Assembly: GCA_903901915.1 (NCBI GenBank)
Contig: CAIUSV010000088.1
Location: 29,826 to 93,825 of the forward strand
Length of the DNA: 64,000 bases
DNA from: an uncultured Rhodospirillaceae bacterium
Lineage (GTDB): Bacteria > Pseudomonadota > Alphaproteobacteria > Rhodospirillales > Magnetospirillaceae
Reading direction: 5' to 3'
The position numbers were made by a program, and so were the translations under genes. The notes below the pieces were generated by a model. It saw only the letters and a list, made by a program, of their open reading frames with translations. It was not told the DNA's origin and searched no databases. Shown here piece by piece: positions 40,803 through 50,675 of the stretch; position 1 is the first letter of the stretch; each line of letters opens with the position of its first letter.

Positions 40803-41486
40803 ATGCTTGAAATTGAATACATATTCCACTTCGAGTCCGGCACCGAGGAGCGATTCGGCTTTTGCTTTGACGCCCAGTCGATGGAACCGGCGCCAGCCGG
40901 CCTGAAAGACATGCCGGAGTGGACCCGACTGGACTTTCATCAATGCCCGCATTGCCCGCTTACGGTCGGCACCCACGCCCAATGCCCACCGGCGGCCCAG
41001 TTAAGCGAGGTTTTCCCCAGACTCGGCGCCCTTCCATCCTACGAAACAACCTTGCTTGAGGTCATTACGGAAGAGCGCACCATCACCCAGAAGACCACCC
41101 TGCAAAATGCGATGCGGTCGCTCATTGGATTGATCATGGGGACAAGCGATTGCCCATATATGAAATGTTTCAGGCCAATGGCCCGATTCCACCTCCCTCT
41201 GTCGAGCGAGATTGAAACCATATTCAGGGCAACCTCGACCCATCTTCTTTCCGAATATTTCAACAAGATAAACTCAAAGCGGCATGACTTCTCCATGGAC
41301 GGGCTGGTCACGTCATATCAGAACGTCCAGACCGTCAATATCAGCTTCGCCGCGAGAATGCGGGCGTCGGGTGTCATCAACGAAACCAACGCCATTTCTC
41401 AACTATATACGCAATCAGAGGACGTGCCGCTTTCAATCAAAGAATCGCTGCGGGAGCTTTCGCCATTATTCGAGGTGTCGCAATAG
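40803..41486 (+). CDS. Uncharacterised protein with CPHCPL motif
   Basis: I do not recognise this 227-aa protein. It starts at ATG 40803 with GGAGG a few bases upstream. The N-terminal part is strand-rich (LEIEYIFHFESGTEERFGFC) and carries a Cys pair in FHQCPHCPL at about residue 43. The remainder is mostly helical with another Cys pair (SDCPYMKCF). No signal peptide and no long hydrophobic helix, so it is likely cytosolic. Codon use is slightly more AT-rich than that of its neighbours. It precedes a hemerythrin gene by 142 bases. The CPxC pairs may bind zinc or act in redox chemistry; this is a guess. Confidence 0.75.
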   Translation: MLEIEYIFHFESGTEERFGFCFDAQSMEPAPAGLKDMPEWTRLDFHQCPHCPLTVGTHAQCPPAAQLSEVFPRLGALPSYETTLLEVITEERTITQKTTLQNAMRSLIGLIMGTSDCPYMKCFRPMARFHLPLSSEIETIFRATSTHLLSEYFNKINSKRHDFSMDGLVTSYQNVQTVNISFAARMRASGVINETNAISQLYTQSEDVPLSIKESLRELSPLFEVSQ

Positions 41487-41628
41487 CCCGCCACGCCGAA
41501 ACGGCGGACGAACGGCCGGCCGCACGACCCCTCCCAAATGGGGGGTGCGCGTCATCGAAAGAAATGCTTGGTTGGCACCAACCTTATGCGCGAAGCTGAT
41601 TGCGCATGCTTGCGACCAGGGGCACCAT

Positions 41629-42066
41629 ATGTCCGCCAAGGCACCCGTTGACGACGTCATATTCAATCACAAAGCCATAGACACCCAGCACCGGGATTTG
41701 ATCGAGCTTGGATCGACCATAAACCAATTATTTATCAATAACGAAAGCCATACGGTACTACTGAATGCGTTCACAGAGTACCACAATATATTGTCTGTCC
41801 ATTTCAGCTGCGAGGAATCACTGATAAGGATGCTTCCAGCCGAAAGGTACGCGGATCACATCAACGCCCACCTAAAAACACATGCCGCGATGCTTCAATT
41901 CGTCAATGATATGCTGACAGACATAAGCCATAGCCTTCCGACAGCGGAACTCAACCCACTCCTCCCAAATTTGTTTGACGACTTCGCGTACAACATCGCC
42001 GTTCATGATCGAGAACTCGTCGGCTTTCTGGAGGCCGAGGGAATCTTACCGCATCCGGAGTCATGA
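41629..42066 (+). CDS. Bacteriohemerythrin
   Basis: Four-helix di-iron oxygen-binding protein of 145 aa. The iron ligands can be followed in order: His in NHKAIDTQHRDL, His and Glu in HFSCEESLI, His in HINAHLKTHAAML, and His/Asp in IAVHDREL. The domain is complete and stands alone. ATG 41629 is preceded by AGGGG. Base composition is AT-richer than most of the window. In related microaerophilic bacteria such proteins are linked to oxygen sensing or storage and aerotaxis; a second one lies at 47160. Confidence 0.88.
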   Translation: MSAKAPVDDVIFNHKAIDTQHRDLIELGSTINQLFINNESHTVLLNAFTEYHNILSVHFSCEESLIRMLPAERYADHINAHLKTHAAMLQFVNDMLTDISHSLPTAELNPLLPNLFDDFAYNIAVHDRELVGFLEAEGILPHPES

Positions 42067-42153
42067 TCGCCCCCGGATCGCGCCATATTGCCGGTCGTCG
42101 GCCGCTGTGCCAAAGTTGACGCAGGGTTAATCGCGATCTCGTGGGAGGTTTCG

Positions 42154-42456
42154 ATGGTCGCTTCACTTGATTCCAAACTGTTCGAGGCGTTCGCCGCCGA
42201 CCCGGCGTCCCTTCTGTCCAAGTTGGCGGACTTTCAGCGCGCCAATTTCGACGCCGCCCGCCAGATCGCCGAGATCAACGCCGACGCCTTCCAGCAATTG
42301 GCGGCGATCCGTGACCCGCAGCAACTCCTTTCGGCGCAGACCGCCATCCTTCAGGCGGCGCTGCAACGCGATATCGAGGTCATGACCGGTTTGTGGCAGT
42401 CACTGGCCGAAACACCGGGCGACACGGCCACGGCCAGCACCCGGCGAAAGAAGTAG
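42154..42456 (+). CDS. Phasin family protein
   Basis: 100-aa amphipathic helical protein of the phasin type, which coats polyhydroxyalkanoate granules. It has no signal peptide. Phasin-like segments are LLSKLADFQRANFDAARQIA and LLSAQTAILQAALQRDIEVM, with a basic tail TASTRRKK. Start ATG 42154 has an excellent GGGAGG site; upstream ATG 42088 does not. phaC is about 1.4 kb downstream, separated by one unrecognised gene, which supports the granule role. Confidence 0.85.
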   Translation: MVASLDSKLFEAFAADPASLLSKLADFQRANFDAARQIAEINADAFQQLAAIRDPQQLLSAQTAILQAALQRDIEVMTGLWQSLAETPGDTATASTRRKK

Positions 42457-42581
42457 CCGCCCAGTCCCGTTTGGTACTGGCGCGATCGTCGCTCACGCAA
42501 GATCTATGGCAAGGGTAAGGGTTTTCCGGATCGAGTCCGGGGCCCCGCCCGCGTGCGGTGCCTGGAGCGTGGGGACAGTCC

Positions 42582-43667
42582 ATGGCTGTTCAAACAAGCG
42601 ACGACATTCTGAAGCCGATCAGCGACAGCGACATAGACTCGCTCTATGTGCTGCCGCTTGAAATGCTGCCTTTGCAGACACCGGCATTGCGGACATCCCG
42701 CCTGATCAAGAATGTACGGCTGAAATGCGCTGTCGAGATATTCTGGAATCCGCAAAGCGGTTCCGGCCAGATCGACATCGAATCCCTACCCGATGTCTTC
42801 AATTGGCCGACCACCAGCGTTCATCCCGACCTGAGCGTCATGCGGCGGCTTTCGCTGCTGCAAAGCTTCGATGTGTATTCCTTGCGCATCTCGCTGCGGG
42901 AACACGGCATCGCCGTGGACGACCACGCCGCGCTGAAGTTATCCGACGAGAAATCCGCCGATCTTGCCAAGTACATGTACAAATGCACGCGGCCCCTGAT
43001 CAAGGCAATTTATGCCGATGAAAGTCATTGCGACGGATCGCTTGAAGACCTTATGCGCCTGTTCCGGGATCCGAATATAGAGAACGCCAAGCAGCGGCTT
43101 GAATCTATGGCGCAGTCGCTCGGGATCGAGGTGCTGGAGATACCGGTATTCATAGAAAATTATGGCGATGCCTTCCTATCCATCTCATATTTCCGTCAGT
43201 GTTTCGAGCGGCTTGAACCCTATATAACGGCATGTCTTGAATCTCTCACCAAGATACGAGACCATTTCCAATTAAAGCTCGACGCGAATCTGATGAAACT
43301 TTGCGACTCCATCGAGGAATCGGTCAATCGCATCAGCGCCTCCATTGCGGGAAGCCTGGAGACGATTGACCGCCGGGTTTCCGAACTATGGGAACATGTG
43401 TCATCCGATGAATTCCGCACCGTCAAATCGTTCATCGAGAGCTATCATATTACCCTTGGCACGGCGCTGTGCTGCCTGACCGTCAAGATGAATGCGTTCG
43501 CCCGCATGTTTCCCCGGCCCGCCACCGGCGGGCCGTTCCGCCTCGCCGATTTCATGATCGCCGAGATGGTTCCCGGGTTTGGCATAATCCGCGACATCGA
43601 CTTGAGCTTTGGACGGCCGCGGCCGCAGAGGGCCGTCGCGGCATCCGCGACGGCGTGGGCGCATTAA
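42582..43667 (+). CDS. Uncharacterised 361-aa protein
   Basis: Not recognised. The start ATG 42582 is preceded by GGGGA. The N-terminal third is mixed (RLIKNVRLKCAVEIFWNPQS), the centre has EDLMRLFRDPNIENAKQRLE, and residues about 205-290 look like a helical or coiled-coil bundle (LDANLMKLCDSIEESVNRIS, ETIDRRVSELWEHVSSDEFR). There is no signal peptide or clear membrane helix, although SYHITLGTALCCLTVKMNAF is mildly hydrophobic. It lies between the phasin and phaC genes. A granule-associated role is possible from position alone. Confidence 0.72.
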   Translation: MAVQTSDDILKPISDSDIDSLYVLPLEMLPLQTPALRTSRLIKNVRLKCAVEIFWNPQSGSGQIDIESLPDVFNWPTTSVHPDLSVMRRLSLLQSFDVYSLRISLREHGIAVDDHAALKLSDEKSADLAKYMYKCTRPLIKAIYADESHCDGSLEDLMRLFRDPNIENAKQRLESMAQSLGIEVLEIPVFIENYGDAFLSISYFRQCFERLEPYITACLESLTKIRDHFQLKLDANLMKLCDSIEESVNRISASIAGSLETIDRRVSELWEHVSSDEFRTVKSFIESYHITLGTALCCLTVKMNAFARMFPRPATGGPFRLADFMIAEMVPGFGIIRDIDLSFGRPRPQRAVAASATAWAH

Positions 43668-43840
43668 GCGTGAATTTAACGTGATCGGCGTCAATACGGG
43701 TGACATCATCTTTCTTTGATGCCTAATTATGAATATGTTACGGAATGAAGCTTGCGTTGCGAGAGCGGCATATGCATGTGCGCGCCGGCAACAGCAGAGC
43801 CCCGATGCTTTTCCGGCTTTTGTCGAAGGAAGGAGTAGTT

Positions 43841-45631
43841 ATGGCGGGTGATGACGCTAAACTTATTGATCACGCGGACGTTGCGAAAGCGATGATCGGG
43901 ATTGCCGAACGTAGCCAGCGTATCGTGACGGACTTCATGGCCCGCCAGGCGAACGAGCAAGCCCCCATCAATGCGGACCCGCTCAACATCACCGGGGCAT
44001 TCATGGAGATGACCTCGAAGCTGATGAGTGATCCGGCCAAGCTGATCGAGGCGAACATCAATCTTTGCCAGAACTATATGTCGCTGTGGCAGAACACCAC
44101 GAAGCGGATAATGGGCGAATCGACCGAGCCGGTCACCAGGCCCGACGCCGCCGACCGGCGCTTCAAGGACGAGATGTGGGAAGAGAATGAAATCTTCGAC
44201 TTCATCAAGCAGTCCTACCTGCTGTCGGCCCGCTGGGTGCTCGGCGTGGTCAACAACGTCGAGGGGCTTGACGACCACACCGCCAAGAAGGTGGATTTCT
44301 ATGCCCGCCAGTTCGTCGATGCCATGGCACCGACCAATTTCGCCCTAACCAATCCGGAGGTGCTGCGCGCCACCGTGGAAAGCCGGGGTGAGAACCTGCT
44401 GAAGGGCCTCAACAACCTGCTGGACGATCTTGAACGCGGCAAGGGCAACCTGGCGATCAAGATGACCGACTACGATGCTTTCAAGGTGGGCGAGAACATC
44501 GCCGTCACCCCCGGCAAGGTGGTCTTCCAGAACGACCTGATCCAGTTGATCCAGTACACCCCGACCACCGAGCAAACCTTCGACAAGCCGCTGCTGATCG
44601 TGCCGCCGTGGATCAACAAGTTCTACATCCTCGACCTGCGCCCCAAGAATTCACTGATCAAGTGGGCGGTGGACCAGGGCCATACCGTGTTCGTGATCTC
44701 GTGGGTCAATCCCGACGAATCACTGGCCGACAAGGGCTTCGTCAACTACATGAACGAAGGCACCCTGGCGGCGCTGGATGCCATCGAAAAAGCCACCGGC
44801 GCCAAGCAGGTCAACACTATCAGCTACTGCCTGGGCGGCACCCTTACCGTCTGCACCCTGGCCTATCTGGCCGCCACCGGCCAGGCCGACCGCATCGCGT
44901 CGTCAACCCTGATGACCACCATGACCGATTTCCGGGAACCCGGCGAACTCGGCGTCTTCATCGACGAGGAGCAGTTGACCAGCCTGGAGGCCAAGATGGC
45001 CCAGACCGGCTATCTCGACGGTCGCAACATGGCCACCACCTTCAACATGATGCGCGCCAACGACCTGATCTGGTCGTTCGTGGTCAACAACTACCTGCTG
45101 GGCAAGGACCCGTTCCCGTTCGACCTGCTGTACTGGAACTCGGATTCCACCCGCATGCCCGCCGCCATGCACAGCTACTACCTGCGCAAGATGTACCAGG
45201 AAAACAAGCTGATCGAGCCGGGCGGCATCGAGCTTGAAGGCGTCAAGATCGACATTTCCACCATCAAGACTCCGATCTACGTGCTTTCGACCCGCGAGGA
45301 TCACATTGCGCCGTGGACCAGCACGTATTCGGTCGTCCACCGCGTTTCCGGGCCGGTGAAATTCGTGCTGTCGGCCTCGGGCCACATCGCCGGCGTGGTC
45401 AATCCGCCCGCCGCCAACAAGTACTGCTACTGGGTCAATGCCAAGAAGCCCAAGAACCCCGAGGTGTGGCTGAACGGCGCCACCGAGGAAGCCGGTTCGT
45501 GGTGGACCGACTGGCAGAAATGGGTGGAGAAGTTCGCCGGCGCCAAGGTGGCGGCCCGCCAGCCCGGCAGCGGCAAGCTCAAGGCCATCGAGGACGCCCC
45601 CGGCTCGTTTGTCCGGATTCGGGCGGTCTGA
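43841..45631 (+). CDS. phaC: Class I poly(3-hydroxyalkanoate) synthase
   Basis: Polymerises hydroxyacyl-CoA into PHA granules. The 596 aa match class I length. The lipase-box-like catalytic Cys is in ISYCLGGTLTVC at about residue 330. The catalytic Asp is in YVLSTREDHIAPW and the His in LSASGHIAGVVNPP. The N-terminal domain contains NPEVLRATVESRGENLLKGL. Start ATG 43841 has AAGGAG upstream; the frame is open to 43745 without support. No phaA, phaB or phaR is adjacent. The phasin at 42154 is the nearest partner. Confidence 0.96.
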   Translation: MAGDDAKLIDHADVAKAMIGIAERSQRIVTDFMARQANEQAPINADPLNITGAFMEMTSKLMSDPAKLIEANINLCQNYMSLWQNTTKRIMGESTEPVTRPDAADRRFKDEMWEENEIFDFIKQSYLLSARWVLGVVNNVEGLDDHTAKKVDFYARQFVDAMAPTNFALTNPEVLRATVESRGENLLKGLNNLLDDLERGKGNLAIKMTDYDAFKVGENIAVTPGKVVFQNDLIQLIQYTPTTEQTFDKPLLIVPPWINKFYILDLRPKNSLIKWAVDQGHTVFVISWVNPDESLADKGFVNYMNEGTLAALDAIEKATGAKQVNTISYCLGGTLTVCTLAYLAATGQADRIASSTLMTTMTDFREPGELGVFIDEEQLTSLEAKMAQTGYLDGRNMATTFNMMRANDLIWSFVVNNYLLGKDPFPFDLLYWNSDSTRMPAAMHSYYLRKMYQENKLIEPGGIELEGVKIDISTIKTPIYVLSTREDHIAPWTSTYSVVHRVSGPVKFVLSASGHIAGVVNPPAANKYCYWVNAKKPKNPEVWLNGATEEAGSWWTDWQKWVEKFAGAKVAARQPGSGKLKAIEDAPGSFVRIRAV

Positions 45632-45641
45632 TCCCGGCGCG

Positions 45642-46082
45642 ATGGACCAAATCGCGGAATACGGCGTTATCGAAGCCCTGATCGGTAACGCCGTATTCCA
45701 CCTCTCCGCCGCGACCGTGCCGGCCGCTGCCGGAGCCTATGTGCTGTTGATCCGCCTCGACCATGGGCTGGACATCGATCTGCCGCGCCGTGCCGGGGCA
45801 CGGCTCGCCCCCGGACACTATCTTTATTGCGGCAGCGCCAGGGGGCCGGGGGGACTGAAAGCCCGTCTGGCCCGGCACATGCGCAAGCACAAAACCATCC
45901 GCTGGCATATCGACCGCGTCACCGAACCGGGCGCGGTGCTGGGCGCCTGGGTGGTCGAGGGCGGCAACGAATGCGAGTTGACGGCGGCGCTGGCCCGGCT
46001 GCCGATGCCGATTCCCGGCTTCGGATCGAGCGACTGCCGGGTCTGCGCCAGCCACCTGCTGGCCTGGCCGACGGACTTTTAG
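45642..46082 (+). CDS. DUF123 / GIY-YIG-like nuclease-fold protein
   Basis: 146 aa of the DUF123 family, which has a GIY-YIG-like fold. Key parts are GAYVLLIRLDHG (the GIY strand), GHYLYCGSARGPGGLKARLA (the YIG strand and Arg), HKTIRWHIDRVTE, and a Cys-bearing C-terminus GFGSSDCRVCASHL. In archaea and bacteria this domain occurs alone or fused to endonuclease III-type proteins; the function of the free form is unproven. The start ATG 45642 is ten bases after phaC. Confidence 0.88.
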   Translation: MDQIAEYGVIEALIGNAVFHLSAATVPAAAGAYVLLIRLDHGLDIDLPRRAGARLAPGHYLYCGSARGPGGLKARLARHMRKHKTIRWHIDRVTEPGAVLGAWVVEGGNECELTAALARLPMPIPGFGSSDCRVCASHLLAWPTDF

Positions 46083-46417
46083 GAAATCCCGGGCCTCCTC
46101 CTCCCCCCGCGCAGACGCAAACATCGCGGACGGTACAGCCCTTCACCAAGGCCGGGCGTGACCGCATGAACCACAACCCCAACCTCGAGGCGGAAGTGAA
46201 ACGGCGGGCCAAGGCGTATGGACCTCGTCCCGGCGAAACCGCCCGCGACCGCCAGCGTCGCGAGGCCGGTATCGGCGAGGCGCAAGCGGCTGAACGCGGG
46301 GCATTTCAGGTTCGATAAGCCGCGCTTCCCTTTCCTGGAAACGAATGCCATCTTGCCGACGGCAAACGCTGGCCGACGGGATTGGCCGGATATCGGGACT
46401 CTGCGGATGGTAACGGC
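46083..46417. other. Gap with weak small ORFs between DUF123 and TSUP genes
   Basis: Only short, poorly supported frames occur here, of which 46166-46318 is the least doubtful. No promoter, terminator or repeat stands out. Confidence 0.4.
46166..46318 (+). CDS. Possible small basic protein (50 aa)
   Basis: A 50-codon frame starting with ATG 46166 that encodes a charged, Arg/Glu-rich peptide (MNHNPNLEAEVKRRAKAYGP, ETARDRQRREAGIGEA). Composition is protein-like, but the ribosome-binding site is weak and it overlaps another open frame. It may be real or chance. Confidence 0.3.
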   Translation: MNHNPNLEAEVKRRAKAYGPRPGETARDRQRREAGIGEAQAAERGAFQVR

Positions 46418-47143
46418 GTGACGATTTTCCTGGTTGTTGGGGCCTTTTCCATCGTCCAGTCGCTGTTCGGCGTCGGCTTGCTGGTGTTCGGCACGCCGAC
46501 CCTGCTGCTGCTTGGCCACCCGTTCGCCGAAGCCCTGGCCGTACTGCTGCCGGCATCGCTGGCGGTTAGCCTGCTGCAGCTGTTGAGCGGGCCGCCGGTC
46601 GAGCGGGCCTTCATCACCCAATTCGTCATGTGGTGCCTGGTCCCGCTGGCGCTGGTGCTTGGCCTGGTCCTGGCGTTCAGGTTGCAAACAAGCCTAAATC
46701 TGGTGGTGGCGCTGACATTGGCGATCTTCGTGGTGCTGCGGACGGTTCCGGGCCTTGGCGACAAATCGGGTCGCTGGGTCCTTCGGCATCAGAAATTCTG
46801 GCTGTTGCTCATGGGGGTGGCACACGGGTTGTCCAACCTCGGCGGCGGCCTGCTGACCATCCTGGCGGCATCACGTCATACCGAGAAAGAGCGGATCAGA
46901 AAACTGGTCGCCGTCTGCTATTCCTGCTTCGCCATCATCCAGCTCGCCGTACTGGCAACGGTGTCGCCCGACCTGTTCGGCTGGCGACAGCTCGCCTATG
47001 CGGCGACGTCGGCGTTTGTCTTCCTGGTCATCGGCCAGCACATCTTCCGCTGGGTATCGGCGCCGATCTTCACCCACCTGTTCACGGCGGTCATGGCCAG
47101 CTATGCCACGCTGCTGGGGCTGCGCGTGTTCGGGCTGATCTGA
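46418..47143 (+). CDS. TSUP (TauE/SafE) family permease
   Basis: Membrane protein of about 241 aa with seven to eight hydrophobic helices and the two-fold TauE/SafE pattern (LVVGAFSIVQSLFGVGLLVF, then FWLLLMGVAHGLSNLGGGLL). Members move sulfite, sulfoacetate, taurine or other anions out of or into the cell. Start is uncertain: GTG 46418 fits the first helix; TTG 46382 would add 12 residues. No sulfur gene is next to it, so the substrate is open. Confidence 0.85.
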   Translation: MTIFLVVGAFSIVQSLFGVGLLVFGTPTLLLLGHPFAEALAVLLPASLAVSLLQLLSGPPVERAFITQFVMWCLVPLALVLGLVLAFRLQTSLNLVVALTLAIFVVLRTVPGLGDKSGRWVLRHQKFWLLLMGVAHGLSNLGGGLLTILAASRHTEKERIRKLVAVCYSCFAIIQLAVLATVSPDLFGWRQLAYAATSAFVFLVIGQHIFRWVSAPIFTHLFTAVMASYATLLGLRVFGLI

Positions 47144-47159
47144 CGCCGTCGGAGGGCGA

Positions 47160-47579
47160 TCAGGAAACGCCCTTGATCTTGCCCTTCATCTTAAGGTCGG
47201 TTCTCAAGATATGATCGACCAGCCAATGGGTGAGCAGATCCTTCATCTTCTCGGTGGCTTCGACCACCGGTCCCAGCTTGCCCTCGGTGTATTTGACGAT
47301 GAAGTCGTTGAGGCTGCGCAGCAGCATGGTGTGCTGGATCTTGTTTTCCGCCAGCCCATCATAGCCCGCGACTTCCTGCACCCGTTCCTCGCGCAGGAAG
47401 TGATCGCGGGCATAACGTTGCAAACGCCGCAGAATCGCGCGCATCCCGGCTTCGTCGATCATGCCGGCGCCCCGCCGGGCCGCCGCCTCGAAATCATTGA
47501 TGATGCCGATGAGGTTCTGGTGGTCGTCGTCGATCTCCTTGATGCCCACGCTCATCTGCTCTCGCCATACGATGGTCAT
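47160..47579 (-). CDS. Bacteriohemerythrin
   Basis: 139-aa hemerythrin with the ligand series in place: EIDDDHQNLIGIINDFEAAA, RYARDHFLREERVQEVAGYD, IQHTMLLRSL and HWLVDHILRTDLKMKGKI. This is the canonical McHr-like form with a Trp at the N-terminus (IVWREQMSVGIKEID). Start is the ATG at 47579. It is convergent with the TSUP gene, with 16 bases between the stops. A second, more divergent hemerythrin is at 41629. Confidence 0.93.
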   Translation of the reverse strand: MTIVWREQMSVGIKEIDDDHQNLIGIINDFEAAARRGAGMIDEAGMRAILRRLQRYARDHFLREERVQEVAGYDGLAENKIQHTMLLRSLNDFIVKYTEGKLGPVVEATEKMKDLLTHWLVDHILRTDLKMKGKIKGVS

Positions 47580-47782
47580 ACCAGTGAGTCTCCCCCTCGC
47601 AGCCACAATCGGCCAGAATTTCCGTGTAAATACGGGCTATTTTCGCCGCGATACCGATAGTTTGAAACCAATACAATACTTTCGGAGTGGCGCGACGTCC
47701 ACCCATGCCATCATCGTCGGCTTCGGATGTCGGCGTTTTCGCGTCTTGCCCTGGAGCGCGCTTGCCGCCACACTCCGAGGCC

Positions 47783-49567
47783 ATGCGCACCCTGATCATC
47801 GCCCTTGCCATGGCGCTTTGCGCCATCGCCCCCGCCGCCGCCGCCGAGGTGGCAAAGCCCGTCCACGGCCTGGCCATGCACGGCGTCCCCAAATACCCCG
47901 TCGGCTTCACCCATTTCGATTACGCCAACCCCAACGCCCCCAAGGGCGGCGAAATCCGGCTGGCGGAAATCGGCGGCTGGGACTCGCTCAATCCCTTCAT
48001 CGTCAAGGGCGAACCGGCGGCCGGGTCCGACCTGCCGTTCGAAACCCTGATGGTGAACGCCGGCGACGAGGCGTTTTCCGAATACGGCCTGATCGCCGAA
48101 TCGGTCGAGGTGCCGGCCGACCGCTCGTGGGTGATCTTCAATCTGCGCCCCAACGCCCGTTGGCACGACGGCAAGCCGATCACCGCCGACGACGTCATTT
48201 TTTCCTTCGACACCCTCAAGGCCAAGGGCCACCCCCGCTTCCGCTTCTACTACGCCGCCGTCACCAAGGCCGAGAAGCTGGGCGAGCGCCGGGTCCGCTT
48301 CAGCTTCAAGCCGGGCGACAACCGCGAATTGCCGCTGATCCTCGGCCAGTTGCACGTGCTGCCCCGGCACTATTGGAAGGGCCGCGACTTCGCCGCCACC
48401 ACCCTGGAGCCGCCGCTGGGCAGCGGTCCCTACCGGGTGGCGTCGTCCGATACCGGCCGCACCATCACCTATGAACGGGTCAGGGACTATTGGGGCGCCG
48501 ACCTGCCCGTCCGCAAGGGCATGTTCAACTTCGACCGCATCCGCTACGACAGCTACCGCGACACCACGGTGGCGCTGGAGGCGTTCAAGGCCGGCGAATA
48601 CGACTGGCGGCTGGAGAACGAGGCCAAGAAATGGGCCACCGCCTACGAGGACTGGCCCGCCCTGGCCGATGGCCGCGCCCGCAAGGAAGCCCTCGCCAAC
48701 CAGCGCTCCGCCGGCATGCAGGCCTTCGCCTTCAACCTGCGCCGGCCGCTGTTCGCCGATGCCAGGGTGAGGCAGGCCCTGACCTACGCCTTCGATTTCG
48801 AGTGGACCAACAAGACCCTGTTCTATGGCCAGTACCGGCGCACCGCCAGCTACTTCGCCAATTCCGAGCTGGCCGCCACCGGCCTGCCGGGACCGCTGGA
48901 ACTCCAGGTGCTGGAACCGCTGCGCGACCGGGTGCCGCCCCAGGTGTTCACCACCGCCTACAAGCCGCCGGAGACCGAAGGCGACGGCAACATCCGCGCC
49001 AATCTCCGCAGCGCCATGCGCCTGCTGGAAGAGGCCGGCTGGCAGGTGGACGGCGGACGTCTGGTCCGGGATGGCCAGCCCTTCACCTTCGAGATTCTAC
49101 TGGTGCAGCCAACCTGGGAGCGCATCGCCCTGCCCTTCGTCCGCAATCTCGGCCGGTTGGGCATCGAGGCCAATGTGCGCACCGTCGATACCGCCCAGTA
49201 CAAGAACCGGGTCGATCACTACGACTTCGACATGATCGTCCACGTCTGGGGCGAATCCCAATCGCCGGGCAACGAGCAGGCCGGTTTCTGGGGGTCGGAG
49301 TCCGCCGACGCCATCGGCGGCCAGAACATCGCCGGCATCAAGAATCCCGCCGTCGACACCCTGGTGGACCAGGTGATCGCCGCCCCCGACCGCGACACCC
49401 TGGTCGCCCGTACCCGGGCGCTGGACCGGGTACTGCTGTGGAACCATTACGTCATTCCCCACTGGCATCTGGGGGTGGACCGGCTGGTGTGGTGGGACAA
49501 GTTCGGCCACCCCGATATCGCCCCCACCGCCGGGGTCGATCTGATGGCGTGGTGGGCGAAAAAATGA
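47783..49567 (+). CDS. yejA: Peptide ABC transporter substrate-binding protein (YejA type)
   Basis: 594-aa periplasmic binding protein of family SBP_bac_5. Signal peptide at residues 1-20 ([19 protein letters not shown]). YejA-like opening [20 protein letters not shown] followed by [20 protein letters not shown], then [20 protein letters not shown]. The start ATG 47783 precedes the signal peptide; the frame extends upstream without support. Its TGA overlaps the yejB ATG. Together with yejB, yejE and yejF it makes a complete importer for oligopeptides; in E. coli the Yej system also takes up microcin C. Confidence 0.93.
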   Translation: MRTLIIALAMALCAIAPAAAAEVAKPVHGLAMHGVPKYPVGFTHFDYANPNAPKGGEIRLAEIGGWDSLNPFIVKGEPAAGSDLPFETLMVNAGDEAFSEYGLIAESVEVPADRSWVIFNLRPNARWHDGKPITADDVIFSFDTLKAKGHPRFRFYYAAVTKAEKLGERRVRFSFKPGDNRELPLILGQLHVLPRHYWKGRDFAATTLEPPLGSGPYRVASSDTGRTITYERVRDYWGADLPVRKGMFNFDRIRYDSYRDTTVALEAFKAGEYDWRLENEAKKWATAYEDWPALADGRARKEALANQRSAGMQAFAFNLRRPLFADARVRQALTYAFDFEWTNKTLFYGQYRRTASYFANSELAATGLPGPLELQVLEPLRDRVPPQVFTTAYKPPETEGDGNIRANLRSAMRLLEEAGWQVDGGRLVRDGQPFTFEILLVQPTWERIALPFVRNLGRLGIEANVRTVDTAQYKNRVDHYDFDMIVHVWGESQSPGNEQAGFWGSESADAIGGQNIAGIKNPAVDTLVDQVIAAPDRDTLVARTRALDRVLLWNHYVIPHWHLGVDRLVWWDKFGHPDIAPTAGVDLMAWWAKK

Positions 49568-50673
49568 TCGCCTACACCGTCCGCCGGCTGCTGCTGATTC
49601 CGTTGACGTTGTTCGGCATCATGCTGGTCAATTTCATCGTGGTTCAGTTCGCTCCCGGTGGGCCGGTGGATCTGATGATCGCCCGCGTTCAGGGTACCGC
49701 CGTCGAGGCCGCCGCCCGCGTCTCGGGCTCGGCCGGCGGCGAAAGCGCCGCGCCACGCATGGCCCAGGGACAGAACCAGGGCCACCAGGGCGCCTATCGC
49801 GGTGCCCAGGGCCTCGACCCCGCCTTCATCAAGGAGATCGAAGCCCAGTTCGGCTTCGACAAGCCGGCACCCGAGCGTTTCGCCCTGATGCTGAGGCAAT
49901 ACCTGCGCTTCGACTTCGGCAAAAGCTTCTACCGCGACACCTCGGTGGTGGGGTTGGTGATCGAGAAGATGCCGGTGTCGGTGTCGCTGGGACTGTGGAG
50001 CACGCTGATCATCTATCTGGTCTCGATCCCGCTGGGGATCGCCAAGGCCACCAGCGACGGCTCGCGCTTCGACATCGCCAGTTCGTGGGCGGTGATCGTC
50101 GGCTATGCCGTACCCGGCTTCCTGTTCGCCATCTTGCTGATCGTGGTGTTCGCCGGTGGGCGCTATGTCGCCTGGTTTCCGCTGCGCGGGCTGTCCTCGG
50201 CGGGAATGGAGGGCGCGCCGCTGGCCGCGCGGATCACCGACTATTTCTGGCATCTGGCGCTGCCGGTGACGGCGTTGGTGGTCGGCGGCTTCGCCGGGCT
50301 GACCATGCTGACCAAGAACTCGTTCCTGGAAGAGATCAACAAGCAATACGTGGTCACGGCGAGGGCCAAGGGCCTGTCCGAGCGGCGGGTGCTGTACGGC
50401 CACGTCTTTCGCAACGCCATGCTGCTGATCGTCGCCGGCTTTCCCCGCGCCCTGGTCGGCATCCTGTTCACCGGGTCGGTGCTGATCGAGATCATCTTCT
50501 CGCTGGACGGCATCGGCCTGCTCGGCTTCGAGGCGGTCAGCAACCGCGACTATCCGGTGATGTTCGGCACCCTTTACGCCTTCAGCCTGCTGGGCCTCGC
50601 GCTCAACCTGATCAGCGACCTGACCTATCACTGGGTCGATCCCCGCATCGATTTCGGCCGGCGGGAGGGGTGA
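49564..50673 (+). CDS. yejB: Peptide ABC transporter permease (YejB type)
   Basis: 369-aa inner-membrane permease of the DppB/OppB class. The N-terminal helix ([20 protein letters not shown]) is followed by a long periplasmic loop (about residues 45-110). That loop includes a Gln/Gly-rich stretch ([15 protein letters not shown]) and precedes five further helices. The EAA-type loop is [20 protein letters not shown]. The start ATG 49564 overlaps yejA in ATGA. Confidence 0.95.
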   Translation: MIAYTVRRLLLIPLTLFGIMLVNFIVVQFAPGGPVDLMIARVQGTAVEAAARVSGSAGGESAAPRMAQGQNQGHQGAYRGAQGLDPAFIKEIEAQFGFDKPAPERFALMLRQYLRFDFGKSFYRDTSVVGLVIEKMPVSVSLGLWSTLIIYLVSIPLGIAKATSDGSRFDIASSWAVIVGYAVPGFLFAILLIVVFAGGRYVAWFPLRGLSSAGMEGAPLAARITDYFWHLALPVTALVVGGFAGLTMLTKNSFLEEINKQYVVTARAKGLSERRVLYGHVFRNAMLLIVAGFPRALVGILFTGSVLIEIIFSLDGIGLLGFEAVSNRDYPVMFGTLYAFSLLGLALNLISDLTYHWVDPRIDFGRREG

Positions 50674-50675
50674 GG

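Noticed and set aside
46218..46421. A 67-codon frame whose stop overlaps the TSUP start
   Set aside because: No ribosome-binding site, Pro/Arg-rich composition and overlap with another small frame; nothing supports it.
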